Shown here: positions 1 through 9,239 of the stretch, one piece after another
How positions within the stretch are numbered: position 1 is the stretch's first letter
Layout: each line of letters begins with the position of its first letter
From: Herbiconiux solani NBRC 106740
Lineage (GTDB): Bacteria; Actinomycetota; Actinomycetes; Actinomycetales; Microbacteriaceae
Assembly: GCF_001571005.1 (NCBI RefSeq)
Contig: NZ_BCST01000012.1
Location: 1-47,451, forward strand
Direction: 5' to 3'
Length of the DNA stretch: 47,451 nt
Position numbers and translations under genes: made by a program
Notes under the pieces: model-generated
The model's input: only the letters and a program-made list of their open reading frames with translations
Told to the model about the DNA's origin: nothing
Database searches by the model: none

Positions 1-1
1 C

Positions 2-2410
2 ACCCCGCCGACCACGCCCCCCACCACCCCGCCGACCACCCCCGCCGCCGTGCGCATCAACGAGGTCGAGTCCTCCGGCGGCACCCCCGGCGACTGGGTC
101 GAGCTCGTGAACCCGACCACCGCATCCGTCGACCTGACCGGCTACGTGCTGAAGGACAACGACGACTCCCACATCTTCACCCTGCCGTCCGGCAGCACGA
201 TCGCGGCCGGCGGATACCTCGTCGTCGGCGAGCCCGAGATGACCTTCGGCCTCGGCGGCGCCGACTCGGCCCGCCTCTTCGCGGCCGACGGAACCACCCT
301 CGTCGACTCGTACAGCTGGACCGCCCACGCCAGCACGACCTACGGTCGCTGCCCCGACGCATCCGGAGCCTTCCAGACCACCACCCGGCCCACGAAGGGC
401 ACGGCGAACGACTGCAGCTCGCCGGTGCGGATCAACGAGGTCGAGTCCTCCGGCGGCACGCCGGGCGACTGGGTCGAGCTGGTCAACCCGGCGAACGCGA
501 TCGCGGATGTGAGCGGGTTCATCCTCAAGGACAACGACGACTCGCACGCCGTCACCCTCGCATCCGGAACCACCATCGCCGCGGGCGGCTACCTCGCTGT
601 CGATGTCGACGTGACCGGCGGCTTCGGCCTCGGCGGCGCCGACAGTGCGCGCCTGTTCGCGGCCGACGGTACGACCCTCGTCGACTCCTACAGCTGGACC
701 GCCCATGCCTGGACCACCTACGGCCGCTGCCCCGACGGCACTGGCGACTTCGTCGCGACGCTCGCGGCGACCAAGGGCGCGGCCAACGACTGCGAGGGCG
801 GGAGCACCGGGCCCGTCGCATCCGTCTGGCCCGGCGGCGCTGCGGTGAGCACGGTGGATGTGGCCGGGTACTTCGGCACCAACATGAGTGGCCTGGTCTA
901 CGAGGGCAACGCCGCGGCGACCGGCACCGCAGCCGCTCCTGCTCCCGGAACCCTCTGGGCGGTCAAGAACGGCCCCGGCACCCTCTACGAGCTCGGCTTC
1001 GACGGCACGAACTGGGTGCCGTCCTCGGCGCCCGGCTGGTCGGCCGGCAAGATCCTGCACTACGCCGACGGCACGGGCAATGTGGATGCGGAGGGCGTGA
1101 CGCTCACCGACGCAGGCTCCGCGGGCGGCGTCTTCGTCTCGACCGAGCGTGACAACGACGTGAGCGGCACGAGCCGCCCGTCGATCATCCGTTACGACGC
1201 CGCCGGGACCGGGACCGGCACGGCCGCGGGCTCGAGCCTCGACGCCTCGATGGAGTGGAACCTCAAGAACGACCTCCCCGCGGTCGGCGCGAACTCGGGC
1301 CTCGAGGGCATCACCTGGGTACCCGACGCCGCGCTGGTCGCGAAGGGCTTCATCGACGAGAGCACCAAGGCGGCGTACGACCCGGCCGTCTACGCGAACC
1401 ACGGCGGCGGACTGTTCTTCGTCGGCCTCGAGGCGAACGGCACGATCTACGCCTACGCGCTCGACCAGGTCGGCGGTGGCTACCACCGCGTCGCCACGAT
1501 CCTCAGCGGGTTCGAGAGCGTGATGGAGCTGCAGTACGACCCCGCCACCACCCTCCTCTGGGCCGTCTGCGACGACACCTGCCAGGGTCGAAGCGCGCTG
1601 CTCGACGTGGCTCCGGCCGGCAGCACCACCGCCACCCCGGGCCACTTCGCCGTCACCGCGGTGCAGGAGCGCCCGGCCGGGATGCCGAACATCAACAACG
1701 AGGGCTTCGCGATCGCGCCGAACGAGTATTGCGTGAACGGTTCGAAGCCCGTCTTCTGGTCGGATGACAACGGCACCGACGGCCACGCCTTCCGCGCCGG
1801 CACGCTGGACTGCACCGCGACGCCGACCGACCCGGGCACCCCGCCGACGGATCCCGGAACGCCCCCGACCGACCCCGGTACCCCGACCGCGCCGGGTGGC
1901 CCGCCGCCCGCTCTGCCGTCCACGGGGTCGGGCTCGGTCGCGATCGACGAGTCGCTGCTGACGGATGCGACCCGCGGCTCGGTCGCCGCCCCCGGTTCCG
2001 CGGTCGTCGGCTCGGCGATCACGGTCACCGTTGGCGCCGGGCACGCGGGTGAGCAGGTCGACGTCTGGCTGCACTCGACGCCCGTGCACCTCGCCCGGAC
2101 CGTCGTGTCGGCGGCAGGCACGGTCTCGGTCACGATCCCGGCCGACACGGCGCCGGGCGCGCACCGCCTCGTGGTGCTCGCGGCCGACGGCACCCCGCTC
2201 GGCTGGACCGACCTCACCGTGACCGCGTCGGCGGCCGCGGGTGCAGCTGGGGCTGGCACGGGGTCTGGCGAGGCCACTGGCTCTGGCGCGGGTGCGGGGG
2301 CCGGCGCCCTGGCGTCCACCGGCGCCGAGACCATCGCGCCCCTCTCCCTGGCCCTGCTCCTCCTGGCGGCGGGCGCGACCTTCGTAGCCCTCCGCCGCCG
2401 TCGCGCCTGA
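2..2410 (+). CDS. Cell-wall-anchored lamin-tail-domain surface protein (5' partial)
   Basis: The reading frame is open to the left edge, where it encodes a Thr-Pro repeat linker, so the true start lies outside the window; the GTG at 50 is only an internal candidate. Counting from position 50, two lamin-tail domains follow each other (about residues 1-124 and 127-247), both opening with INEVESSGGTPGDWVELVNP and nearly identical in DNA, so they are a recent duplication. Residues about 255-590 form an uncharacterised segment with phytase-like/SdiA-regulated-like character (my guess from the LWAVKNGPGTLYELGFDG style). A TDPGTPP linker, an Ig-like segment and a C-terminal LASTG (about residue 754), hydrophobic stretch and RRRR tail follow. 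The tail is a sortase signal of the LAxTG type common in actinobacteria. The protein should be secreted and wall-bound. No sortase gene is in the window. Confidence 0.85.
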   Translation, partial: TPPTTPPTTPPTTPAAVRINEVESSGGTPGDWVELVNPTTASVDLTGYVLKDNDDSHIFTLPSGSTIAAGGYLVVGEPEMTFGLGGADSARLFAADGTTLVDSYSWTAHASTTYGRCPDASGAFQTTTRPTKGTANDCSSPVRINEVESSGGTPGDWVELVNPANAIADVSGFILKDNDDSHAVTLASGTTIAAGGYLAVDVDVTGGFGLGGADSARLFAADGTTLVDSYSWTAHAWTTYGRCPDGTGDFVATLAATKGAANDCEGGSTGPVASVWPGGAAVSTVDVAGYFGTNMSGLVYEGNAAATGTAAAPAPGTLWAVKNGPGTLYELGFDGTNWVPSSAPGWSAGKILHYADGTGNVDAEGVTLTDAGSAGGVFVSTERDNDVSGTSRPSIIRYDAAGTGTGTAAGSSLDASMEWNLKNDLPAVGANSGLEGITWVPDAALVAKGFIDESTKAAYDPAVYANHGGGLFFVGLEANGTIYAYALDQVGGGYHRVATILSGFESVMELQYDPATTLLWAVCDDTCQGRSALLDVAPAGSTTATPGHFAVTAVQERPAGMPNINNEGFAIAPNEYCVNGSKPVFWSDDNGTDGHAFRAGTLDCTATPTDPGTPPTDPGTPPTDPGTPTAPGGPPPALPSTGSGSVAIDESLLTDATRGSVAAPGSAVVGSAITVTVGAGHAGEQVDVWLHSTPVHLARTVVSAAGTVSVTIPADTAPGAHRLVVLAADGTPLGWTDLTVTASAAAGAAGAGTGSGEATGSGAGAGAGALASTGAETIAPLSLALLLLAAGATFVALRRRRA

Positions 2411-2452
2411 CCCCCGCGTAACCCTGGCCTGACCCCGAAACCCTCGCCCGCC

Positions 2453-2605
2453 TCGCGCGAGCCGTCACAAACCGCCCTATCCCGCCCCGGGTAGGGCGTT
2501 TTCTGACGTCTCGGCGGGGGTGCGGGTGGTGGCGCAAGGGCTCTCGCGTCCTTGGCGGCTCGCCGGGGCGGGGCGGGGTGGGGCGGTTTGTGACGGCTCG
2601 CGCGA
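2453..2605. repeat. Long inverted repeat between surface-protein gene and MarR gene
   Basis: A 25-base arm at 2453-2477 is perfectly reverse-complementary to 2581-2605, with about 103 bases between. Similarity continues imperfectly inward for about 12 more bases on each side. The left arm overlaps the terminator hairpin at 2473-2502. It sits between two convergent genes, so it could act as a two-way transcription end signal, but its length and spacing exceed a simple terminator. Confidence 0.7.
2473..2502 (+). terminator. Rho-independent terminator after the surface-protein gene
   Basis: The stem is CGCCCTA + CCC (2473-2483, one bulged T at 2480) against GGG + TAGGGCG (2489-2498), with loop GCCCC, followed by TTTT at 2499-2502. 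It lies about 60 bases after the stop at 2410. Confidence 0.7.
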
Positions 2606-2617
2606 AGGGGCGCGGGG

Positions 2618-3097
2618 TTACGGGAGGCGGCGGAGGGAGTTCTCGGGGTCGAGCTTCTGGATGAGGACCGCCATGATGTCGTCGAGTTGGCCGACCTGCT
2701 CGTCGGTCAGGAGGTCGATCACGTGCTCGCGCACGGTGCGCAGGTGGCCCGGAGCGCTCTCGACGACCTTCGCCCATCCCGATTCCGTCAGGTGGGCGTT
2801 GGTGGCGCGGCGATCGCTCGGGCACGGGACCCGTTCGACGTAGCCACGGGCCTCGAGGCGCGAGACCACGTGCGAGAGCCGGGGGAGGGTGGAGTTCGTC
2901 GTGGCAGCCAGGGCCGTCATCCGCAGCACGTGGTCGGGGCTCTCGGAGAGCTTCGCCATCACGAGGTACTCGAAGTGGGTGAGCTGTGCGTCGCGGTGCA
3001 ACTGGGAGTCGAGCACGGCGGGCAGGAGCTCGACCACCGACTCGAACCGGATCCACGCCCGCAGCTGCTCAGGCGTCAGCCACTCCACCCGATCCAT
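2618..3097 (-). CDS. MarR-family transcriptional regulator
   Basis: A 159-residue protein of the usual MarR length. The central winged helix (about residues 55-110) carries LTHFEYLVMAKL, LSHVVSRLEARGYVERVP and the wing signature CPSDRRATNAHLTESG. N- and C-terminal helices would form the dimer interface. ATG start at 3097. A perfect 5-2-5 palindrome lies 18 bases upstream and would suit autoregulation. No divergent target gene is adjacent: the next gene leftward is convergent and the next rightward runs the same way. The ligand cannot be told from sequence. Confidence 0.88.
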   Translation of the reverse strand: MDRVEWLTPEQLRAWIRFESVVELLPAVLDSQLHRDAQLTHFEYLVMAKLSESPDHVLRMTALAATTNSTLPRLSHVVSRLEARGYVERVPCPSDRRATNAHLTESGWAKVVESAPGHLRTVREHVIDLLTDEQVGQLDDIMAVLIQKLDPENSLRRLP

Positions 3098-3114
3098 GCC
3101 CCAATCCTAAGTCC

Positions 3115-3126
3115 TTGTCCCGACAA
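3115..3126 (-). promoter_or_regulatory. Candidate MarR operator
   Basis: TTGTC-CC-GACAA is a perfect palindrome just upstream of the MarR start codon, of the general TTGTC..GACAA style seen for MarR-type sites. Autoregulation is inferred from position. Confidence 0.4.
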
Positions 3127-3197
3127 CCATTCTGCGCGCCCCGCCCTCGGCTCGACCTCGATTCGCTCTCGGTTCGCACGATCTCGCGGCCGCGCCA

Positions 3198-3270
3198 AAG
3201 GTCCTCGACCCGTCAGTTGTTGCCGCCATCCCACCCGGATAGCGGCAACAACTGACGGATCGAGGACCTT
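3198..3270. repeat. Palindromic intergenic element, copy 1
   Basis: Arms 3198-3226 and 3242-3270 (29 bases each, a single mismatch) are inverted around a 15-base loop. The core reads CCGTCAGTTGTTGCCGC. It lies just 3' of the subtilase gene on the minus strand. A second copy lies at 8137-8203. There is no T-run, so it is not a standard intrinsic terminator. Confidence 0.8.
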
Positions 3271-3286
3271 GAGCGGGCGGGAAGGG

Positions 3287-6200
3287 TCAGCTCTGGCGAA
3301 TGCGAATGCGAATGCGAATGCGACGGCGGCGGAGGAGGGCGAACCCGAGCCCCAGCGCGATCAGCGCCGCCGCAGCGCCGACCCAGACGACCGCCTGCGA
3401 ACCGGTCGACGCGAGGTCGCCGTGCGAGCCGGAGCCGGCCGCATCCGAACCCGGAGCGCCCGGCTGCCCCGCCCCGGGGTCACCCGGCGTCCCGGTCCCC
3501 GGCTGGCCCGTCCCGGGCGTACCCGGTTCGCCCGTGCCCGGCTCGCCGGTGCCGGGCGTACCCGGCCCCGCGTCGGCCACCGGCTGCAGCATGTCGAGCG
3601 TGACCGGCAGCGCCTTCACCCAGCGGATGCCGAGGGCGATCGCGGTGCCGTCGAACGACTCGTAGGTGGCTCGGTTCCAGATCCGCTGCCCCTCAGGTAC
3701 CCGCAGCGGCACCTCCACGACCGGCCCGACCTCCGTCACGACCTCGTGGCCGAACTTGGCGGTGTAGAAGAACGGGCCCTCGATGTCCGAACCGAAGCCG
3801 GCGCGGAAGTCGAAGCCGCCGCTGTACGCCGGGTACCGGTTGCTGAACACGAGCGACAGAGCCTCGTCAGCACTGGGATCGGCGGCTGCGGTAGGACCGG
3901 CGGCTGCGGTAGGACCGGCAGCAGCAGAACCGGCCCCTCCCGAAGACGGATCGCTGAAGGTCATCCAGTAGTCCTGTGTGATCACCGGCGCACCCGCACA
4001 CCGCCCCGCCGCCGTGTTGACGTAGCTCGCCAGTACCTCCCCGTCGTCGCTCAGCAGCTCCACCGAGGTCTTGCCGTTCATGTCGAAGGTCTGCGAGAAG
4101 GTCTCGCCGTTGCGCTTCTCGATCGGCATCCCGGCGAACACCACCGGCCCCGAGCAGAGCTTGTAGCGCAGGTCGACGGCCAGGCCGTGCGGCCCCCGGT
4201 TGAGGTAGTGCAGGTCGGCCAGGTTCGGATCGGCCGCGTTCTGCGTGATCGAGACGTCGCTCGAGTCGGAGGTCGGCACCACGAAGGTGTACTCCAGGCG
4301 CTGCGCGACCGCACCGGCCGGAGGGGTGGCCAGGAGCACCGCCGTGTAGACGCCCGGGCTGAGTCGCACGCCCTCCGAGACAGTCGCTCCGGCGTTCAGC
4401 CCCGGATCCATCGCGACCTCGTACGAGCCGGTGTACTCGACTCCGGCCGATCCGCTGACGGTGAGTCCGATCCGGCCGTGTCCCGCGTAGGCCATCTCGA
4501 TCGCGGCGGTGGCCGCTCCCTCGCTGTCGAACTCGAGCTGCTCGAGTGCCGACAGCAGCACGAGGTCGGTGACGTGCAGGGTCGTGGTGACCGCCGCATC
4601 CGCTGTGCTGAGGGTCACGGGATGCTCGCCCACGGGCAGGTCGGCCGCGAGCTGGATGCCCCGCCGTGACGTGCCACCCGGGCCCGCGATGCCGGTGAGC
4701 ACGCTCGACCCGTCGAGGGTCACCCGGTAGGCCTGGCCCGCGTCGAGCCCCGAGACGTCGACCTCGACGATCGTGCCGGGACGCGCCCAGGCCCGGTCGA
4801 ACGAGATCGCCGGGTCGCCGGTCGGAGCCGGAGCCGTTCCCGGCACCGTGATCTCGAGGGCGGTGTGGTGGCCCGAGTCGCCGAAGCCGACCTGGCCGTA
4901 GTAGCTCGCACCGGCCTCGAGTCCCGACCACGAGACGCCGACGGATGCCGGTTGGCCCAGCGTGGTCTGCAGAGTGGTCGGCGTCACCGTGAGAGCGCCC
5001 GCGTTCGTGCTCGTCCCGAGCACGTAGCTCGTGAGGGTGTAGCCGAGGTCGCCTTCGCCCGAGAAGAAGTCGACGTCGAGCACGTAGCGCCCGGCCGGCA
5101 GCCCGGCGAAGTCGATCACCTCGTGCGAGCTCGACGTCGCGGCGTCGGCCCAGGGGATGAGCTGCTGCGTCGAGTCCAGCGACGAGAGGTGCAGGTCGAG
5201 GTCGGCCGAGGGGTCGGCGCCGTCGAGCACGAAGTGGGCGAGGGTGGTGCCGTCCGGGACGTCGACGACGTGCCGGTCGGATCGCACGGGCTCACCGATG
5301 GGAGCGGCGGTGCCGGAGCCGGACATCACCTCGCCCTTGACGAGGCCGGCGTGGCTGATGGCGAACGACTCGGTGGCGCCGACCGAGACCGGGATCTCGA
5401 GCGATCCCGAGGCGCCGTCGCCGGTCGCGACTTCGGGCACGTCCAGAGAGACCGGGCGCACCGCGACGGGCAGGGTGACGGTGGATGCGGCGTCGGCGAC
5501 GTCGTGCCAGATCAGCTGGCCGGTGACGAAACGATCGACCGGCGCATCCGTTCTGGTGAAGGTCACCGAGTACTGCTGCTGCTCGCCTGCGGCCGAGAAC
5601 GTCAGCGTGCTCGGGGTCACGACCGCGTCGATGCCGTCGAGCGCGGGCGCGGTGACGGCGTAGCTGCCGGGCCGCGTCGCGGTGACGGTGCGGGTGATCG
5701 TCTCGGAGCCGGCCAGTCCGCCGATGCTGATCGAGGGCAGGTTGAGCTCGGAGGGGTCGATCGTGTCGACGCCGAGGTCGACGTCGGCCACCGACTCGAT
5801 GTAGCCGTACCAGTCGGTGGGCCCGTTGAGGTAGAGCATCCCGGGGTCGAAGTAGCGGGTCGGGTCGATCTGCCCGGCTCCCTGCGCGAACGGATCGGTG
5901 TTCGGCGCCCCCGAGGCGTCGACGGTGTCGTGGGCGGTGGTCATCATGGCCGACTTGATCTCGCTCGGCGAGGCATCCGGATGCTCGCCCAGGTAGAGCG
6001 CGGCGAGCCCGGCCACGTGCGGAGAGGCCATCGACGTGCCCGAGAGCAGCGCGTAGTCGCCGTCGGCGCCCGGCTCGCTCGAGAAGGCGGCGAGGATCGC
6101 GACGCCGGGAGCGGCGATGTCCGGCTTCAGCACGTCGCTGCCGTCGGCCAGGATCGGGCCTCGGGAGGAGAATCCGGCGACCTGCGGGGTCACCGGCGAC

Positions 6201-7975
6201 GGCAGGCCGGCCGGGTTGCCGTCTTCGAGCGTGACGGTGGCGCCGGGGACGGCCGCGTAGGTGTGGAGGGTCTCGTAGGCGGCCGCATCCACGTGCACGG
6301 TGGGCAGCACGTGGGTGTCGAGGTCGATCGAGCTCGGGGTGGGGTTGACCATGACGACGCCGATGCCGCCCGCGCGGGCGACCTCCTCGGTCTTCGCGGT
6401 GCGGTCGACGACCCCGCGGTCGCAGAGCACGATGAGACCCTTGGCCTTGGCGGGGTCGAGGGTGCCCGGGCCGCAGAGGGCGGGGGAGTCGGCGCCGGCC
6501 GCCGCGACGGCGGTGGCGTCGACGAAGGAACCCGTGACGGGAGCGTCGGCGGGGACCGTGATGGAGCCGCCGAGGATGCTGCGGCCGTCGCCGAGCTTCA
6601 CCGTCGCCTCGTAGGAGGGGATGGTGCTGGCGGCGACGGTCGTGATCCAGGGGGCGGCGTTGTCGGCGGTGGAGGCCTTGTCGCCGTCGTTGCCCGCCGA
6701 GGCGGCGACGAAGACGCCGACCGCGGCCGCGTTGAGGAAGGCCTCGTCGGTCAGCGAGACGGTGGTCTGCGCGGCGCCGCCGCCGATGGAGTAGTTGATG
6801 ACGTCGACGCCGTCGGCCACCGCGGCGTCGATCGCCGCGAGCAGGTCACCCGTCTGGCAGCCGTCGTCGTCATGGGTCTCGCCTGACCAGCAGGCCTTGT
6901 ACATCGCGATCTTGGCCCCGGGGACGACTCCCGAGATGTGGCCGAAGTCGCGGCCGGCCACGGTCGCGTCGACGTCGGCGTCGCCCGCGGCGGTGCTGGA
7001 GGTGTGCGAGCCGTGCCCGCTGCCGTCGCGCGGGGAGAGGTAGTCGTGCGCGCCCACCGCGATCGGGTTGAAGCTGTCGACGAAGTAGCGGGCCGTGATC
7101 AGCTTGGTCGAGCAGTCGCCGGCGTCGAAGCCGGGGCCGGTCTCGCACTCGCCGCGGAAGGTCTGGCCGTCGGCCTTGTCGAACACGACGGTGTCCCCGT
7201 CGCGGTAGGGCTCGGCCCCGGGGGCGGTGCCGAGCGGGTCTCCGGCGAAGGAGGCGTTCTCGGGGCTGATCCCGCTGTCGATCACGCCGACGACGATGCC
7301 GTCGCCCGCGGAGGCGGCGCCGCCGGTCTGGGCCCAGACGCCGTCGGCGCCGGAGAGGCCCAGGAAGTCGGTGGACGAGGTGGCCTGCAGGTGCAGCAAC
7401 TCGTCGGGGACGACGGCGGCGACCCTCGGGTCGGCGGCCAGGGCTTTGGCCTGCGAGCTGCTGAGCACACTCGCGAAGCCGTTGGTGGTGAGGGTGTAGT
7501 TCGTGGTGATCGCGGCGTCGACCGAGTCGGCGACGGCCTGCTGCTGACCGGCGAGGTAGCCGGAGTAGTCGGTGACGCGGCGGGACGAGACGTCGAGGTC
7601 GTCGCCGTCGACGGGTTGCGTGGCGCCGAGGGTGGCGACTCCGCCGCGGTAGGTGGCGACGGCGGCGTCGCGGAGGGTGACGATGTAGCGGCCGTCGGCG
7701 AAGGTGCGGGCGGATGCGGGCGGCTCGGCCGGTGCGGGGGCGTCGGTGGATGCGGCTGTTGCCGGGGTTGCCGGGGTTGCCGAGGTTGCCGAGGTGGCCG
7801 GGGTGGTCGCGGCCGTCGCGATGCCGGCCGGGACGGTCGCGGCGAAGGCGGATGGCGCCGACAGGGCTCCGAGCCCGGCCGCGAGGACCAGCGCGGTCGC
7901 CGCTGCCCCCAGACGGACGCCGCGACGATCGGTGGAGCGGCGGGGAGGCCGCGGGGTGCCGGAGTGAATGTTCAC
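3287..7975 (-). CDS. Secreted subtilisin-like serine protease (S8) with LAxTG wall anchor
   Basis: I place the start at the GTG at 7975, which has AAGGA six bases upstream; an in-frame start further up (8083) lacks these features. The product is about 1562 residues. In order: a signal peptide with hydrophobic core ending SAFAA (about residue 46), an Ala/Thr/Pro-rich stretch, an I9-type inhibitor propeptide (about 95-195), and the S8 catalytic domain with Asp in VIDSG (about 233), His in GSGHGSHT (about 321), Asn in SAGNDGD and Ser in GTSMASPHVAG (about 648). A PA-type insertion lies at about 485-595. A long C-terminal region of beta-rich domains follows, then a Gly/Pro/Thr linker, LASTG (about 1521), a membrane segment and an Arg-rich tail. 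It is probably a broad-specificity protease displayed on the wall. The tail (RIRIRIR) is encoded by a hexamer repeat. Confidence 0.93.
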   Translation of the reverse strand: MNIHSGTPRPPRRSTDRRGVRLGAAATALVLAAGLGALSAPSAFAATVPAGIATAATTPATSATSATPATPATAASTDAPAPAEPPASARTFADGRYIVTLRDAAVATYRGGVATLGATQPVDGDDLDVSSRRVTDYSGYLAGQQQAVADSVDAAITTNYTLTTNGFASVLSSSQAKALAADPRVAAVVPDELLHLQATSSTDFLGLSGADGVWAQTGGAASAGDGIVVGVIDSGISPENASFAGDPLGTAPGAEPYRDGDTVVFDKADGQTFRGECETGPGFDAGDCSTKLITARYFVDSFNPIAVGAHDYLSPRDGSGHGSHTSSTAAGDADVDATVAGRDFGHISGVVPGAKIAMYKACWSGETHDDDGCQTGDLLAAIDAAVADGVDVINYSIGGGAAQTTVSLTDEAFLNAAAVGVFVAASAGNDGDKASTADNAAPWITTVAASTIPSYEATVKLGDGRSILGGSITVPADAPVTGSFVDATAVAAAGADSPALCGPGTLDPAKAKGLIVLCDRGVVDRTAKTEEVARAGGIGVVMVNPTPSSIDLDTHVLPTVHVDAAAYETLHTYAAVPGATVTLEDGNPAGLPSPVTPQVAGFSSRGPILADGSDVLKPDIAAPGVAILAAFSSEPGADGDYALLSGTSMASPHVAGLAALYLGEHPDASPSEIKSAMMTTAHDTVDASGAPNTDPFAQGAGQIDPTRYFDPGMLYLNGPTDWYGYIESVADVDLGVDTIDPSELNLPSISIGGLAGSETITRTVTATRPGSYAVTAPALDGIDAVVTPSTLTFSAAGEQQQYSVTFTRTDAPVDRFVTGQLIWHDVADAASTVTLPVAVRPVSLDVPEVATGDGASGSLEIPVSVGATESFAISHAGLVKGEVMSGSGTAAPIGEPVRSDRHVVDVPDGTTLAHFVLDGADPSADLDLHLSSLDSTQQLIPWADAATSSSHEVIDFAGLPAGRYVLDVDFFSGEGDLGYTLTSYVLGTSTNAGALTVTPTTLQTTLGQPASVGVSWSGLEAGASYYGQVGFGDSGHHTALEITVPGTAPAPTGDPAISFDRAWARPGTIVEVDVSGLDAGQAYRVTLDGSSVLTGIAGPGGTSRRGIQLAADLPVGEHPVTLSTADAAVTTTLHVTDLVLLSALEQLEFDSEGAATAAIEMAYAGHGRIGLTVSGSAGVEYTGSYEVAMDPGLNAGATVSEGVRLSPGVYTAVLLATPPAGAVAQRLEYTFVVPTSDSSDVSITQNAADPNLADLHYLNRGPHGLAVDLRYKLCSGPVVFAGMPIEKRNGETFSQTFDMNGKTSVELLSDDGEVLASYVNTAAGRCAGAPVITQDYWMTFSDPSSGGAGSAAAGPTAAAGPTAAADPSADEALSLVFSNRYPAYSGGFDFRAGFGSDIEGPFFYTAKFGHEVVTEVGPVVEVPLRVPEGQRIWNRATYESFDGTAIALGIRWVKALPVTLDMLQPVADAGPGTPGTGEPGTGEPGTPGTGQPGTGTPGDPGAGQPGAPGSDAAGSGSHGDLASTGSQAVVWVGAAAALIALGLGFALLRRRRIRIRIRIRQS
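3296..3319. repeat. Hexanucleotide repeat GCGAAT x4 in the subtilase 3' end
   Basis: Four perfect GCGAAT units encode alternating Ile-Arg pairs at the cytoplasmic tail of the subtilase. Change in copy number would keep the frame and alter only tail charge and length. Confidence 0.85.
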
Positions 7976-8136
7976 GGGATTCCTTGTTCGAAGACGTGAC
8001 GGAGTTCTCGCCTGATCGCGGGCCCCCGGAGTACCCCCATCTTCGGGGGCCACCGTGGCGCTGCCGTGGCCGGAAGCGGTCAACGTCCGCGAGAGGCCAC
8101 CCCCGGAAACATGATTGTTACGTGGCCCCGCCCCCA

Positions 8137-8203
8137 GTCCTCGACCCGTCAGTTGTTGTCGCCATCCCGCCCGAATAGCGGCAACAAGTGACGGATCGAG
8201 GAC
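8137..8203. repeat. Palindromic intergenic element, copy 2
   Basis: Arms 8137-8162 and 8178-8203 are inverted with three mismatches. The core GTCCTCGACCCGTCAGTTGTTG is shared with copy 1 at 3198-3270. It lies just 3' of the sucrase/ferredoxin-like gene, the same relation to a minus-strand stop codon as copy 1. Confidence 0.8.
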
Positions 8204-8221
8204 AGTCGGGTTGGGGACGGG

Positions 8222-9196
8222 CTAGCGGCGGCGGATGGAGGCCAGGGACCACTGGCGCACCTGGCCCGGGCGCGTGGTGGTGCAGGTGGAGAGGAGGGCA
8301 TCGGAGAGCTGCTCCTCGAGGTCGACCACGATCTCGCCGGCCGGCGCCGCCAGGCGCACGGTCCAGCGGGCGGTACCCCCGCCGTCGTGCCACTCCTCGC
8401 CGAGCGGGGCGTAGGCATCCAGACCGTCGTCGCCGTACTCGAGCCGCGCGTAGTGCTGCGCCGCCTGCACCGGATGCGTGAGCGAGCTCCGCCCCCGGTA
8501 GAACTCCTCGACGACCCGGCCGTCGAGGTAGGCGTCCGCGATCCCCGCGGCATCCCCGTCGTCGACCCGCCCGTAATAGAGGCCGTGCGGGAAGAGCACC
8601 ATCGTCCCGGCGAAGCGGTCGCCGCCGAGGTGCGAGCACTCCCAGGTCTCGTCGGGGTAGGCCTCCGCGAGCCGGGTCACGACCTGGCGCCCGCGCACCG
8701 CGCAGCACTGGTCGTGCCGGGCGTGTGCGCAAACTGCGAAGACGGGCCGATCGGATGCGGTGCCCGCCGAGCCGTCCAGCGGCACCTCGAGCAGGTCCTC
8801 CGGTGACGACACCTCGCCCCAGCGGACGGTCTCGTGGCCGGGACGCGAGTCGACGAAGGCCCACTTCCAGCTCGTCTGCTCGGGCCGGCGGCCGGTGCGG
8901 CGGATGGCGAGCGGCCGCATCCCCGCCGCTTCGATGCGCGTCACGAGCGCGCGCCCGAGCTCGGCGTCGAAGGGCGGGTCGAGGAACGCCCGCGTGCCCC
9001 AGGCCCCGGAGATCTCGACCAGGAACCACTGCAGCCCGCGCGACCCGGTGGCGGCGAGCGGATCCATCCGCTCCCGCGACCGGTCGCTGCACGGCGCCCA
9101 GCCGTCACCGACCGGATCGTTGCCGAACCCGCCGGAGGAACCGGGCGCAGGGCGCGACGACGGCGGCTGCCCGGTGGAGGGCAGCGCCCTCGTCAT
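8222..9196 (-). CDS. Sucrase/ferredoxin-like (Suc_Fer) thioredoxin-fold ferredoxin
   Basis: The 324-residue product shows the family's hallmarks in order: CSDRSRERMDPL near residue 35, WFLVEISGAWG, the cysteine cluster VCAHARHDQCCAVRG, and WECSHLGGDRFAGT followed by LFPHGLYYGR. The family is a thioredoxin-like fold thought to bind a [2Fe-2S] cluster through these Cys residues; despite the name there is no evidence of sucrase activity. The ATG at 9196 keeps the conserved CSDRS segment. It is 43 bases after the cupin oxygenase stop, and is the third gene of the peptide-oxygenase operon, where it might supply electrons or keep the oxygenase iron reduced (inference). The ribosome-binding site is weak. 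Its 3' end abuts palindromic element copy 2. Confidence 0.85.
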   Translation of the reverse strand: MTRALPSTGQPPSSRPAPGSSGGFGNDPVGDGWAPCSDRSRERMDPLAATGSRGLQWFLVEISGAWGTRAFLDPPFDAELGRALVTRIEAAGMRPLAIRRTGRRPEQTSWKWAFVDSRPGHETVRWGEVSSPEDLLEVPLDGSAGTASDRPVFAVCAHARHDQCCAVRGRQVVTRLAEAYPDETWECSHLGGDRFAGTMVLFPHGLYYGRVDDGDAAGIADAYLDGRVVEEFYRGRSSLTHPVQAAQHYARLEYGDDGLDAYAPLGEEWHDGGGTARWTVRLAAPAGEIVVDLEEQLSDALLSTCTTTRPGQVRQWSLASIRRR

Positions 9197-9239
9197 CGGA
9201 CGGACCGGCCGCGTCGCAGCTCCCGCATCCCGGAGACCA

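Noticed and set aside
2687-4669. A 660-codon plus-strand open frame over MarR and the subtilase end
   Set aside because: It is antisense to two clear genes and its product is Arg/Gly/Ala-rich without motifs; such long antisense frames are usual in high-GC DNA.
4865-6886. A 673-codon plus-strand open frame opposite the subtilase
   Set aside because: It is a shadow of the catalytic region of the protease, with no recognisable domain.
7976-8083. Earlier start of the subtilase
   Set aside because: The extra 36 residues lack a ribosome site and would precede a complete signal peptide; GTG 7975 has AAGGA.
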